Source of the DNA: Strigamia acuminata
Lineage: Eukaryota > Arthropoda > Chilopoda > Geophilomorpha > Linotaeniidae
NCBI GenBank assembly: GCA_949358305.1
Contig: CASHSZ010000128.1
Coordinates: 1 to 52,500, forward strand
Length of the DNA stretch: 52,500 nt
Direction: 5' to 3'
A program made the position numbers and the translations under genes. This document shows, piece by piece, positions 10,942-21,362 of this stretch. Numbering within the stretch: the stretch's first letter is position 1; the number at the start of each line of letters is the position of its first letter. Below the pieces are notes generated by a model. The model had not been told where the DNA came from and made no database searches. It saw nothing but the letters and a program-made list of their open reading frames with translations.

Positions 10942-13900
10942 TTATTTCTTCGCCGCCTGCGCTGACTCGTTTTTTGACTCGTTTTTTGCCATGGCGAGTT
11001 TAATCTCTGCCATCTGCTTCATTATCGCGTCAAACTTAGCGTCTTCTTTCGCTGTTCTTGGGCACTCATTGGAATAGTGACCCGGTTGGTTACACTTAAA
11101 ACAACGAATATTTGATTTGTCTCTTGGGGCTTCAATCGATTTCTTTTTTTCAGGGTCTACTTTCGACGGTGGCGTGTAATTTTTTCGAAAATACTTCGGA
11201 ATTCGGCCGGCATTTGGTTTTAACCTGGCGCGAAATTCTTCTACCGCTCTATCTCGATGGATGAGATGTACTAGCGGTCCTTCCTCATCGCAACCCGTTG
11301 ATAAGGTATCGCGATAGCTTCGTATTTCTTCGTCCGTCGAATAATCGTCTTTTTCTTCTTTTTCGTCTGATTTTCCGACATTTTGTTCGGCTTCCTCCCC
11401 CTCCTTGACCTCCTCCAGTGTCGCTTGCATGGCTGACGCTGTCGGTGCCTTTTTAGGGGCGGCCAATGGGTTGGAAGGCAGCGTGGATGTCAGTTTATTT
11501 TTTATTTGTAAACCAACGCTAGCTTCTGCCAGCTCCATTATACCGCTAAGATATTCAGTAGGGCGCATGATTTTGTCTGTCGCCCCATATCTTTCCGCAC
11601 TCAACTTGAGACGTTTAGCGGTTGCTGCTTTCTCCGCTTCTGGTAAAGCGGAATAATATCTCTTCTCGATATCTATCGTGTTCTCGAACAGGAAGGCGCT
11701 CATTTCTTCGTAGCTGCCTCCTGTCGGTGCCCTTTCTTCAAGTAGCACCCGTTGCGAGTATTCCGACAAACCGCCGAGAAAGAAAAGGTTGAATCCCGTG
11801 GCATGAAATTCCATCGGGGCCTTTTCGAACAACAATCTGGCGCGAATGTCGTAATCCATTATGGTTTCACCAGGCATCTGGCGAAGACCTCGCATCTTTC
11901 GGCTCACCTCTTCGGGTGTCTCGCCGTAGCGCAGGTCGAATCTCATTAAAAAGTCGTCCCAATTGACGCCTTTCAATCCTTGGTACCACTCACGTGCCGA
12001 GCCTGTCATTAGCTCGACAATACCGTGGGTGAGCATGTCTCCTACGGTGGCTTTAGTGGCAGTCTTAATCCGAATTACTTCGTCAAGGAAGCGATCTCCC
12101 GCTTTCCATGACCCGTCGAAACGGTTCTGAATATAAAATTGCCACCTAATATTCCCGGTAACACTCATGGTGTCACGTCGGGAGACAGCGTATTTTTTCT
12201 TTACGCGGTCACCAGTGTTACGATTACGATCATTTCGTTTGCTCAGATCGATTCCTTCGGCTTTTAACGAGCCAAGCAGGGCTCTTCCAAGCTCTCCCAT
12301 CGTATACTGCCGACCCGTCGAATCGGTAAACGCGCTTTGTCGGGGAAGGTCCTGAAACTCCTCCCGTCGGTGGTCGCTATTTTCCGATCGACGTCGTTTC
12401 TCTCTATCGCGCGGAGAGTTGGATCTCTTCCGGCGATTACTTGACTTATCATTTCGTCTGTCGTCGTTGGACGAGGGGTCGGAGCTGGGGTCGGGAGACG
12501 GTGAGCGGCGTGGCGGGTTGCGCCGTGAAGAGTTTGACTCTTTCCGGCCCCTACGACGGTCGTCACGTTCCCTTTCCCTGCGTTCATCGCGTTCTCTTTC
12601 CCTTCGTCTTTCTCCGGAACCTCTCTCCGAATCGTGATGACTGGGTGCATTCGACTCCAGTTCATCCGACGACGAATCACTGTTTCCGTAGTGATACTGT
12701 TGCTGTCCTCTTTCGCGTTGACGTTCCTCTCGTGACGATGTGCGGTCTTCGGAAGGTTTTCTCGAAGGTCCGTCGTCTTTGAGGATGGGTACCGGCTGTT
12801 GCCAGTCGTTACCCCGCGGGTCGTCGCGTTGTCGGCTCGTGTGAGTCTGTTCTTCGTTACGACGCGCGTTGTTCGCATTTATTAATCGGTTGATAGCGTT
12901 GTTAGTGTTATCGTCTAACGCCATCATGCGAGGTCGAACGCGTTGTTCGGTCGAGACTTCCCGTTTGCGTGGAGTGACTGGCACTTCCTTTTTTCGCTCG
13001 GGTTTGGGGCTGACCTTCGGCGTGCGCTTCGGGTCGCCTTCTACGCTCTCGTCGGACAATTCGGACGAGCTAACTTCTGGCTTGCGAACGGATTTTGGTT
13101 TGTCTCGTTGCAGCCTAGTCATGAAAGCTTGTTCAGCTTCTTGTTGAGAACGGAATGCATAACGATGTGCATGTAAGGCTCGATCAACTATTTCGACTTC
13201 TTCTGGAGTAGTCGGAACGCGCTGGGATTTGCCGTACTCGAGAGCTCGCGCTTCTCTTTCCGCCAGCTTCCGCTTTCTCTCGCGGATGGCTTGTCGGGCC
13301 TCATTCTCGGCATCCGCTTCGAATTGAGCGGAGTCTACCATTTGTTGAGCGTATGCGCCTTCAACAACGGTGATTTCCGGGGATAACCTGTGCGCTCTTA
13401 AAGCTGCACGTACGATTTGTAATGTTTCGTACACAGTTATTTTTCCCGTTGGCAGAGTGTATCGTACACCTTCTGCCTGTGCCAACTGCATCGTGTCAAC
13501 CAATGTGGCCGAGACGCTGTAAGGCTGGCTCGGAACACGCTCAGTTTTTGACGCATTGGACTTGTGTCCTTCGGACCTGACCGAAGCTGGGCGGCTTTGC
13601 GTAATTGGCGTGTTTAGTGCCGAATTAGCTGTCGTGTTTGAGGCCGTCTTTTGTATCGGAGACGCCGCTTTCGGACTGCCCACCTCGGTGTCGTGCGTTA
13701 GACGAGGCGATGGGTTACGGGATAAAACCTCGTTTCCGCTCGTCTCGCCGTCACGGTTAGAACGCGGCAGTTTGGAGTGAGATTGCTCTTCACCCCGCTC
13801 TGTCTCGTCCAATCGCTGCCTCGTCTCGGAACGAGACGGGTGCGATGCCTCTGATGCGCTTCTGCGATCGGGTTTAGGCTTGCGCCGTTTTTGCCTCGCT

Positions 13901-14046
13901 TCGTGCGCTGAGGCTTTGGGTAAGGGACCTCCAGATCGCAAGTGATAGTCGGCGCCTTTACGACTGCCGGCTCTCTTGTTCGCGTCGGAGTCGGAATCCG
14001 TTACTCGGATATTGTCTGCCATTTTTGGGTATGAAAATGATCTCAA
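10942..14046 (-). CDS. gag: Gypsy Gag polyprotein
   Basis: Up to 1034 codons. The first ATG is at 14046. The ATG at 14022 (MADNIRV) has a better context (aaaATGG) and gives 1026 aa. The N-terminal half is very hydrophilic, rich in Arg, Ser and Glu, with SR-like stretches around 12400-12700. A more ordered region follows (GSWKAGDRFLDEVIRIK, then ARLLFEKAPMEFHATGFN), like the retrotransposon Gag capsid domain. A single CCHC zinc knuckle, CFKCNQPGHYSNEC, lies at 11063-11104, about residue 981, and would bind RNA. The protein should form virus-like particles in the cytoplasm. It is longer than most gypsy Gags because of the N-terminal extension. Its last codons contain two slippery heptamers, and the stop lies 24 bp before the first pol ATG in another frame. 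Confidence 0.9.
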   Translation of the reverse strand: MRSFSYPKMADNIRVTDSDSDANKRAGSRKGADYHLRSGGPLPKASAHEARQKRRKPKPDRRSASEASHPSRSETRQRLDETERGEEQSHSKLPRSNRDGETSGNEVLSRNPSPRLTHDTEVGSPKAASPIQKTASNTTANSALNTPITQSRPASVRSEGHKSNASKTERVPSQPYSVSATLVDTMQLAQAEGVRYTLPTGKITVYETLQIVRAALRAHRLSPEITVVEGAYAQQMVDSAQFEADAENEARQAIRERKRKLAEREARALEYGKSQRVPTTPEEVEIVDRALHAHRYAFRSQQEAEQAFMTRLQRDKPKSVRKPEVSSSELSDESVEGDPKRTPKVSPKPERKKEVPVTPRKREVSTEQRVRPRMMALDDNTNNAINRLINANNARRNEEQTHTSRQRDDPRGNDWQQPVPILKDDGPSRKPSEDRTSSREERQRERGQQQYHYGNSDSSSDELESNAPSHHDSERGSGERRRERERDERRERERDDRRRGRKESNSSRRNPPRRSPSPDPSSDPSSNDDRRNDKSSNRRKRSNSPRDREKRRRSENSDHRREEFQDLPRQSAFTDSTGRQYTMGELGRALLGSLKAEGIDLSKRNDRNRNTGDRVKKKYAVSRRDTMSVTGNIRWQFYIQNRFDGSWKAGDRFLDEVIRIKTATKATVGDMLTHGIVELMTGSAREWYQGLKGVNWDDFLMRFDLRYGETPEEVSRKMRGLRQMPGETIMDYDIRARLLFEKAPMEFHATGFNLFFLGGLSEYSQRVLLEERAPTGGSYEEMSAFLFENTIDIEKRYYSALPEAEKAATAKRLKLSAERYGATDKIMRPTEYLSGIMELAEASVGLQIKNKLTSTLPSNPLAAPKKAPTASAMQATLEEVKEGEEAEQNVGKSDEKEEKDDYSTDEEIRSYRDTLSTGCDEEGPLVHLIHRDRAVEEFRARLKPNAGRIPKYFRKNYTPPSKVDPEKKKSIEAPRDKSNIRCFKCNQPGHYSNECPRTAKEDAKFDAIMKQMAEIKLAMAKNESKNESAQAAKK
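10969..10987 (-). promoter_or_regulatory. Tandem -1 frameshift sites (A_AAA_AAC twice) at the gag/pol junction
   Basis: In gag frame the minus strand reads GCA AAA AAC GAG TCA AAA AAC. It therefore has two canonical X_XXY_YYZ heptamers (A AAA AAC) at 10981-10987 and 10969-10975, 12 nt apart. Slipping back one base at either enters a frame with no stop up to the pol ATG at 10918. Gag-Pol made by -1 frameshifting is the expected strategy of this family. Stimulatory RNA structure downstream was not assessed. Confidence 0.75.
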
Positions 14047-14070
14047 GTTCTATTCGAGTCGTTTAAATCT

Positions 14071-14088
14071 ATCCCGGACAGGCCCCCA
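14071..14088 (-). promoter_or_regulatory. Candidate tRNA primer-binding site of the gypsy element
   Basis: Two bases inside the 5' LTR the minus strand reads TGGGGGCCTGTCCGGGAT. It begins with TGG, the complement of a tRNA 3' CCA end. Position and start fit a PBS; I cannot name the tRNA without a tRNA set. Confidence 0.55.
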
Positions 14089-14090
14089 CG

Positions 14091-15086
14091 TGTCGCGCTC
14101 AACTCGGTCTGTCGCTGATACGTGGTATGAGTCACTCTCTGATCTCGCAATACCGCTTTACTCAAGCGGTTACCCAAATAATGTAACACGGCAAGACAAT
14201 GTAAAAGGTAAATATAATAAATGTATTTATTATACGGGAATATACAGTTAAAAGGGAATAAAATATGTAAGGGAATAAAAAGGTAAAAGGAAAGGGGTGT
14301 GAAGTTGGCGGGAAACTGGTCGAGGTCGTCCTTTGTCGCTGTGGATCCAAGATGGCGTCCGCGTGGCAACGTGGTGTCGTCTTGGGCCGGCGTGGCAATG
14401 AATGGCGTCCTCGTCTCACGTTTCTCGTTCGGTCCTTCGGGCTCACGCTGGTCGGGCGCGAGTGAATGCCTGAAAGGTCTTACTTCTGGTCTGTTGTCTA
14501 GGTTTAGGGTTTTTTGTAGGTGTCCGGCGATCACACAGCGGCGGACGCTTGGTGGTTCCCGGCGATACACACAGCGGCGGGAACGCTCGTCGTGGTTACT
14601 GCAATTTAGGCTTGTGCGACCGTTTGTCTGCACAACTCGCTAAATTGGAGTAGGTTTACTATTTCTAGCTGGCTTGCTAAAATAGTGTGGTAATCTTGTT
14701 TCGCAGGTTACTCTGCGGAGGTTAACACAAATCAATCGTACTCACGTTGAAAGTCCCTTGTCCTAGGTCACTCCTGAAGTCTTTGTACTTAGGCTTGATC
14801 GTTTTAGGACGTTTGGCTTTTACGTGTATCTTGGTTGATTTTTGTGTTGGTTCTCCCCGCTCAGTGCAAGGCGAATTCCTTTGCACAAAGCGGGGGGTGA
14901 CAGGTGACTAAAGCCACCCAATAGTGGAGAAGACGAATCTCCCCCACTCCCCCAGGGCAGACGCCCGTCCATTGACTGGATGTCAATGCTCTGAGGGAAG
15001 GGAGGCGCGCGTGCGACTCCCCTTCTTTACCCGTATGTAGGCCACGAGAGAAACTCTTCGTGCCCCACCCCAGTCGGGTCACCACA
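14091..15086 (-). repeat. 5' LTR of the gypsy element
   Basis: 996 bp, identical to 1565-2560 over every stretch compared. It carries the promoter and, as R-U5, the start of the genomic RNA by analogy with other LTR elements. The reading frames seen inside it also occur in the other LTR and are not genes. Confidence 0.92.
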
Positions 15087-15280
15087 TTTTGAAGAGTTTA
15101 AAAGAAGACAAAATTGGCACTCAATGCACATCTCTACGGCGTACATACTCACATTTAAAATATTTTTTGAAAAGATACCTAAAAGAAAATTAAAATAATT
15201 ATACGGAGAATAATTTAAGCATTGAACAAAAAACATCACCAGTTTGCAGCGGAGAAATACCAACAGTAAATTTCGAACTC

Positions 15281-15792
15281 ATCTGAGTCAAATTTCTTGC
15301 GACTGAAAAGCTTACACAGCCTACTACGTAGGAAGAATAAATAACGCATAAAAATAGCTCTTTGACTACTTACTAAACTCACTTACATAGAATTGCATAC
15401 AAATGCAACATCTTCGAAATCAAACACGAGAGTTGAACTACAATTAGGAAACAAGCGGCTGAATGACTTATGATAACTACGGCACGACAGCAATAATTGA
15501 AAATTTATTTATAGAAATTGAAAAAGAACGTGTTTTCTGGGACACGGAACCGAACATTATCAAGATGGGCAAATTTTGGCATATTATTCTACAATTTATG
15601 ATTTATTCTTTATAATTCATAAATTACTCTTACCTCAAGCACTGAAATTACTTTTGCTGTCTGCGCTGTTGCAGTTGTGTTCCTGTTCTGAAAAATGAGT
15701 AAACACAAAATTCAATACTTTGAAAGACAATGGACAGTCACATATGCATTTGATGCACGCAATGTAGTCAAACTGCAAAATCAATTTTTGTG
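15281..15792. repeat. Direct duplication, copy A
   Basis: Starts at ctgagtcaaatttcttg and ends at gcaaaatcaatttttgtg. Copy B is at 16960-17316. The copies share many blocks (aaaagcttacacagc, gaagaataaataa, the aagcactgaaatta block) with substitutions, and copy A is longer. Copy A contains the exon-like segment at 15634-15687 with both splice sites. Confidence 0.75.
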
Positions 15793-16238
15793 TTTAAAAA
15801 AATTCAAAAAGTAAGCGTGTGTATAACATTTATACAACAAAACAAGTTTAACTGCAAGTTAGCATTTAAAAATGCACCTACTACTGTAGAAATTTAGATT
15901 AAACACCAGGCTGAGGTTGGCACCACATTAACATTCACCGTAATTAGAGATTGAATAAATCCCAATTTTTTTTAACACAGATTTCAATTGTTTCTGTGAT
16001 TTTTGATGTTTTTATAAACAGCAAGGCCTTATTGTTAATGTTTTGATTTTTGGGCAGTTTATAGTGGAGTAAACGGTGCAGTAACGGCAAAAACAGAAAG
16101 TTTGAATAAACCTATTTTCATTTTCTAAATTACGCAATTATCACGAAAGAACAGCAGTGAAAATTCAACGAGGTAATGTTTGAAATTGTACTTACCGGTA
16201 GAACGTTTCATTTTCGTAACATCACTTATATCAGACAT
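15634..16238 (-). other. Two orphan exon-like segments on the minus strand
   Basis: Segment 16196-16238 starts with ATG (MSDISDVTKMKRST) and ends at a strong donor (CCG/GTAAGT). Segment 15634-15687 has a strong acceptor (tttttcag) and a strong donor (GAG/GTAAGA) and is 54 nt, open in phase 0. The two do not join in phase, so an exon between them is missing or one is false. They could be 5' exons of the IR gene split by the gypsy insertion, or of an unrelated gene. Splice signals are the only support. Confidence 0.3.
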
Positions 16239-16709
16239 CACAACTTGGAAATATTCTCATTCTTTTCTTTCGCGGTCATTCTCGATCTGAAAGAATTTTA
16301 ATTTGTTAAAAGAAAAACACAAAACAAAAAACAAAAATGAAAATTTTGAAGTGGAAAAATTTGATTTTTAACACGCGGTAAACAGACATAAGACGCCGAT
16401 ATGCAATTTAAGATTTACCTCACCTAACCGAATTCATCTTCTTGTTTTTCCCTTTGAAGGATCGTAGATGGAAATCGCCGTTTTCAACAAGAAGTTAGAG
16501 CATTGCGTGAAGAAACAAACTTCGTACTAACGGCCATTTTCACTCGGGCACCCCCTGGCGACAAAATGTTGCAGTAGTTAAAATTTAAGGAGGAAAATAT
16601 TTAAAACGAATTAATACTTGTGAAAATAATATTAAAAGTGATTTATTAATATGCAAAATACAAAATTTTTCAACCACAAATTATAATAGTAAAGATTTTA
16701 TAATCTTGT

Positions 16710-16885
16710 AAACTCTATTCCAAAAAGTATTACAAATACTCCCATTGGTTGGTTGGTTGAGACACTTTAAAAAATCTTCGCACAAGTCTACTGGAATCTG
16801 AAAACAGCATCATATTCAAGACACAACTGAACTGTGAATCTCCCAACCAATGGGAGTATTTGTAATACTTTTTGGAATAGAGTTT
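16710..16885. repeat. Perfect 43 bp inverted repeat with 90 bp loop
   Basis: Arm 16710-16752 is the exact reverse complement of arm 16843-16885. No base differs. It could be a small foldback element or a recent inverted duplication. No target duplication is evident beyond the arms. Confidence 0.9.
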
Positions 16886-16959
16886 AGTGTTGTCATTATT
16901 AGTAATTGTGTAATTAGGCGTGAGAGGGGCGCTCGTGTCATGTTATAATATACTTGTCA

Positions 16960-17316
16960 GCTGAGTCAAATTTGTTGTGGCTGAAAAGCTTACACAGCTT
17001 ACTGTTTGTGAGAAGAATAAATAATGCATAAAAATGGCTCTTTGCCCACTTACTGAACTCACTTACATACTAGAAATGCATACAAATGCAACATTTTCGA
17101 AATCAAACAGGAGAGTTAAACTACAATTTATGATTTATTCCTAATAATTGATAAATTACTCTTACCACAAGCACTGAAATTACTATTGTTGTCTGCGCTG
17201 TTGCAGTTGTTTTTCCAAATGAGTAAAAACAAAATTCAATATTTTGAAAGATAATGCACAGTCACATACGTATTTGATGCATGCAATGCAGTCAAATTGC
17301 AAAATCCATTTTTGTG
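16960..17316. repeat. Direct duplication, copy B, decayed
   Basis: Second copy of 15281-15792. In the block matching the exon-like segment the acceptor AG is lost (minus strand catttggaaaaac instead of catttttcag) and an in-frame TAG appears. That is what decay of a duplicated exon would look like. Confidence 0.7.
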
Positions 17317-18840
17317 CGTGACCATCATGAACTCTATTCAAGTAAATGACTAATTTTATCCCTAGATGACGTTGTTATTAAACTAGCGTCACATTTAATC
17401 TAGTTGATTAAATACATAAATACAAATGTTTTATGTATTTTTAAGTAAAAGAATTATTACCGTATGTTTAACATAAATTAATATTTGTATGTAAATATCC
17501 AAGAATAATTAATTTAGAAGGAAATTAGTAAAACTTGACCTAAGGATTAAACGGAGATTAAGCCACCCCTCACACCTGCACAGAGTTCAGATTCAGACTT
17601 AATCCTGTATGGTCTTGGCAATCCAGTTCCTATTCTCTCCTAAAAGAGTGCTAGGTCCTGTGTATCCAGTTCCTGTTTTCAAGGATTGGAGGGATTCTGA
17701 TGACCAATGTCCCTATTGGGGCAATGGTTAATCCAGTAATCCTACCATGGTACTGTATATATTTCCCTACAACTGGAAATAAGTAGCTCTTGTCATGAAA
17801 TTTGTTTAAAACCTTGTACTTACTTGAGCCTTTATACTACTTCAGCTGTTAGTGCGATAAATTTACCAACAGCGCCTCTAATTTTGTGGGCCTATGAAAA
17901 ACTACATACGGTGTATCCTTGACGTGGAGATGGGTGTTATAATGCCTCCATGTCCAAGTGCCCAATGACGGCCGTGTGGCCGTGAGGAGATTGTGTCCGA
18001 TGATGTGGGAAAAGTTACTTCGGGCATGATAAGTTCAACAGTTATTATACCACAATTCGTGCCAGATACCTGTAGATTCATTCTCAGCATTCTGTGCATT
18101 TGATTTATAATTTGTTCTTATTCAGCAGTATTAAGCCTAATAATGCTAAGCATTTACTAAAACAAATTCCTTGGATGTAATAAATTAGATGGACGTTAGA
18201 ACAGTTTGTTCGAATTTCATCCACAGCAAGCAAATAAAAATACTGTACATTTATATTTACTATGTTTTTTCTAACACATTGGTTTTGTGACGATTACCTT
18301 CTGGAGATAGCAATTGCTAAACTAAAGTGTGAACTATCTGTGTGAAAATGTAAAATATGCAAACCTGATGTTTTCTCAAAACATATAACATTTATTCCGG
18401 TTTGAACCTTATATAAATACTATGCCTACAAGTGGCTAAAATGACGAGAAGTTAAACTATACAGTTGTTTGGCAAAAGCCCTGAAATAATATCATTTGAA
18501 GGCTTCAGTCATGCAATAAGAATTTGTAACGGTCTTATTGCTGTGACGTAAAAGATGTCATCTATGAATGGCTTTGGCTTCTAAATGGTCCGGGGTTTGG
18601 TTCTAAAAGGCGTGTAAATGGTTAGGCTGGGTGGGTTATATCCGAGAGGTGCGGTTGACTTTTCTGTATCGTCACACACATCGCATCGCAGATAATTGTT
18701 GTAATCAATAATTACCGCGAGATGTAACAATGTGAGAATAAATATTCATATTAATTCTATGGAATTAATCATGATATTTTAGAGTCACAAACTTAACTAA
18801 AACTATGAAAATAAGTAAAATATATTAAAATAGCGCCGAG
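17317..18840. other. AT-rich intergenic DNA without a recognised gene
   Basis: Only short frames. A 65-codon minus frame at 17902-18099 has no recognisable domain. The phrase atccagttcct occurs twice near 17620-17670. No splice-site series supports a gene. Confidence 0.4.
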
Positions 18841-19737
18841 CTATTTTTTGCCCCGAGTGCAATCAACATCTAAGTTAGACTTAACCTTCGGAAGCGAGTG
18901 CACCCGCAAAATCCGCACTTTGGGAGTGACTATTCCTCGGATTCCGGCCGGACCAAACTCTTCCGGAAAATGTCCGGGGGAATGCTGAGAGTGCCGATAG
19001 ACGACATTCGATTTTATGTCGTGGATTTTTGTGCGGTTTGCGCCGTGTTTATTATTCGTACGAGATTTGGTATTTTCGCAGGGTTGTTGTCGCGCGAGAT
19101 TCATCGGGGTAAAGCGAGTTCATCAACGACCTCGCCGGTGAATGTTGCTAAAAATCTGTGCAAGTGTTGTCAAATATTGCCGTGATTCGATGGAATTTTT
19201 GTCAGACATTGGGAAATTTTTTTTGACTTGTCCAACGCGCCAGTAAATCGAGCGTCCACACGCGCCCACATGCGTGAACAGTGCACTCGCCCTCCGCGCC
19301 CCGTCGGCGTAGGCGCCGGCCGTCCCCCCTTTCTCTCTCTCTCTCTCTCTTCCGCCCGGGAATCGCCCTTCCGCCCGTCACCGAATTTTGTCAATATCTG
19401 ATAAATTTCCACAGAATTGCAGCGACATTGTACGGGATATTTCTGCCCGATTTGACGGACTTATGTAAAACATTGTTGAAATTCCGTGGAAATTTATAAA
19501 ATATTGACAAAGGTTGGTGACCGACCCACGGCGCGTTGCGGCGCGGTCGGAGCACGCGACCCAATCCCCCCCTCCCCCCGTCCCCAAAAAACCACGCCCC
19601 GAGGAACCCCGAGGTTCGGTTTCCGACCGGGTCGCCTCTTGATCCGACCCGGGGCGCGTCACGGCGCGGTCGGAGGACGGCCCTCGCCCCCAAAAACCAC
19701 ACTCCGGGTCACGTGGTCTCGCACCCGACTCTCTCAG
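18841..19737. other. Compositional boundary and satellite-proximal DNA
   Basis: Base composition changes here from AT-rich to GC/CpG-rich. It holds a (TC)n run at 19330-19350 and an imperfect inverted repeat (19391-19435 against about 19465-19508, core taaatttccac-gaatt). The roughly 90-codon frames are CpG-rich and on conflicting strands, so I call no gene. Confidence 0.4.
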
Positions 19738-21031
19738 TTATCCCGTTACGGCCCTTGGCCGTAACGGGCCGTTACGGGATCGTGACGGGACCGTCGGCGG
19801 CCCGTTAACGGCCCGCACGGGCCGTGACGGGATCGTGACGGGACCGTTGGCGGCCCGTTAACGGCCCGCACGCGCCGTGACGGGACCGTGACGGGACCGT
19901 CGGCGGCCCGTTAACGGCCCGTACGACTCCATGCGGGCCGTTGACGGGCCGTTAACGGGCCGTTAACGGGCCGTTAACGGCGTAAATCGAAAAAATCAAC
20001 AACCGACAACACGTACGTGAAAACGCGTACAACATTCATAGACATTAATCTCGAATCCTGTTTTTGGTTTTACGCCGTTAACGGGCCGTTAACGGGCCGT
20101 TAACGGCCCGTTAACGGCCCGTTAACGGCCCGCGTGAGGTCGTACGGGCCGTCGGCGAGCCGAAGTCCGGGAACGAAGGCCGTGACGGGATCGTGACGGG
20201 ACTGTCGGCGGCCCGTTAACGGCCCGCACGCGCCGTGACGGGACCGTGACGGGACCGTCGGCGGCCCGTTAACGGCCCGTGCGGGCCGTTGCGGGATCGT
20301 GACGGGATCGTCGACGGCCCGTTAACGGCCCGTGCGGGCCGTTGCGGGCCGTTGACGGGCCGTTGACGGGCCGTTAACGGGCCGTTAACGGGCCGTTACG
20401 GCGTGAATCGAAAAAATCAACAACCGACAACACGTACATGAAAACGCGTACAACATTCATAGACATTAATCTCGAATCCTGTTTTCGGTTTTGCCCCGTT
20501 AACGGGCCGTTAACGGGCCGTTAACGGGCCGTTAACGGCCCGTGCGGGCCGTTGCGGGATCGTGACGGGACCGTCGACGGCCCGTTAACGGCCCGTGCGG
20601 GCCGTTGCGGGATCGTGACGGGACCGTCAGCGGCCCGTTAACGGCCCGTGCGGGCCGTTGCGGGATCGTGACGGGATCGTCGACGGCCCGTTAACGGCCC
20701 GTGCGGGCCGTTGCGGGATCGTGACGGGACCGTCAGCGGCCCGTTAACGGCCCGTGCGGGCCGTTGCGGGATCGTGACGGGATCGTCGACGGCCCGTTAA
20801 CGGCCCGTGCGGGCCGTTGCGGGCCGTTGACGGGCCGTTGACGGGCCGTTAACGGGCCGTTAACGGGCCGTTACGGCGTGAATCGAAAAAATCAACAACC
20901 GACAACACGTACATGAAAACGCGTACAACATTCATAGACATTAATCTCGAATCCTGTTTTTGGTTTTACGCCGTTAACGGGCCGTTAACGGGCCGTTAAC
21001 GGCCCGTTAACGGCCCGCGTGAGGTCGTACG
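19738..21031. repeat. CCGTTAACGG satellite, left block
   Basis: Tandem DNA built on the palindrome CCGTTAACGG, in part as 11 bp steps (ccgttaacggg), in part as about 53 bp units (cgtgacgggatcgtgacggg, then accgtcggcggcccgttaac). Three copies of an AT-rich spacer of about 100 bp (starting aatcgaaaaaatcaacaacc, near 19985, 20405 and 20880) lie in the same orientation. The block is cut at 21031 by the copia element and continues at 26963. Confidence 0.92.
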
Positions 21032-21350
21032 TGTTAAGATATAATGTATATTGTTAGGCAATCACTTTTTACAACATGTGTATATATATATCTTTGCGTA
21101 TTATCATGTAGCTAAGTGTTAGTGTATGTGTTTGGCCAACGCGAGTGATCGCAATGTTTGTTTACATACAGTGTCTGTATGCTGCCTACAGGTGGCGCTG
21201 ATTGCATTGAGGTCATGTGACCAATCAATAAAGATCACTTGATGTTTTGGTTCTCACCTGTTAACATGATGTCTCTTTCTTTCACCTGATGTGTTTTTCC
21301 AATCCACTACATTTGTCACTATTTGCAGAAGTTTGCAACACTATTCAACA
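21032..21350 (+). repeat. 5' LTR of the copia element
   Basis: 319 bp, identical by eye to the 3' LTR. It contains an AATAAA at 21227-21232 and a short TATATATATA stretch near 21080. Confidence 0.95.
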
Positions 21351-21351
21351 A

Positions 21352-21362
21352 GGTTATGGGCC
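21352..21362 (+). promoter_or_regulatory. Copia-type primer-binding site (initiator-Met tRNA half)
   Basis: GGTTATGGGCC starts two bases after the 5' LTR. It complements the anticodon stem-loop of initiator methionine tRNA, not its 3' end, the known priming mode of Drosophila copia. Confidence 0.85.

Larger units (their letters stand above)
1565..15086 (-). mobile_element. Full-length Ty3/gypsy LTR retrotransposon
   Basis: The element reads right to left. Its 5' LTR is 14091-15086 and its 3' LTR is 1565-2560, each 996 bp, with TG...CA ends. The flanks 1561-1564 and 15087-15090 are both tttt, a 4 bp target duplication. Inside lie a primer-binding-site candidate, gag, pol in protease-RT-RNase H-integrase order, a third long ORF and a polypurine tract. 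That domain order marks Ty3/gypsy. All long frames are open and the LTR stretches I compared are identical, so insertion was recent. It lies in the same orientation as the interrupted IR locus. Confidence 0.95.
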
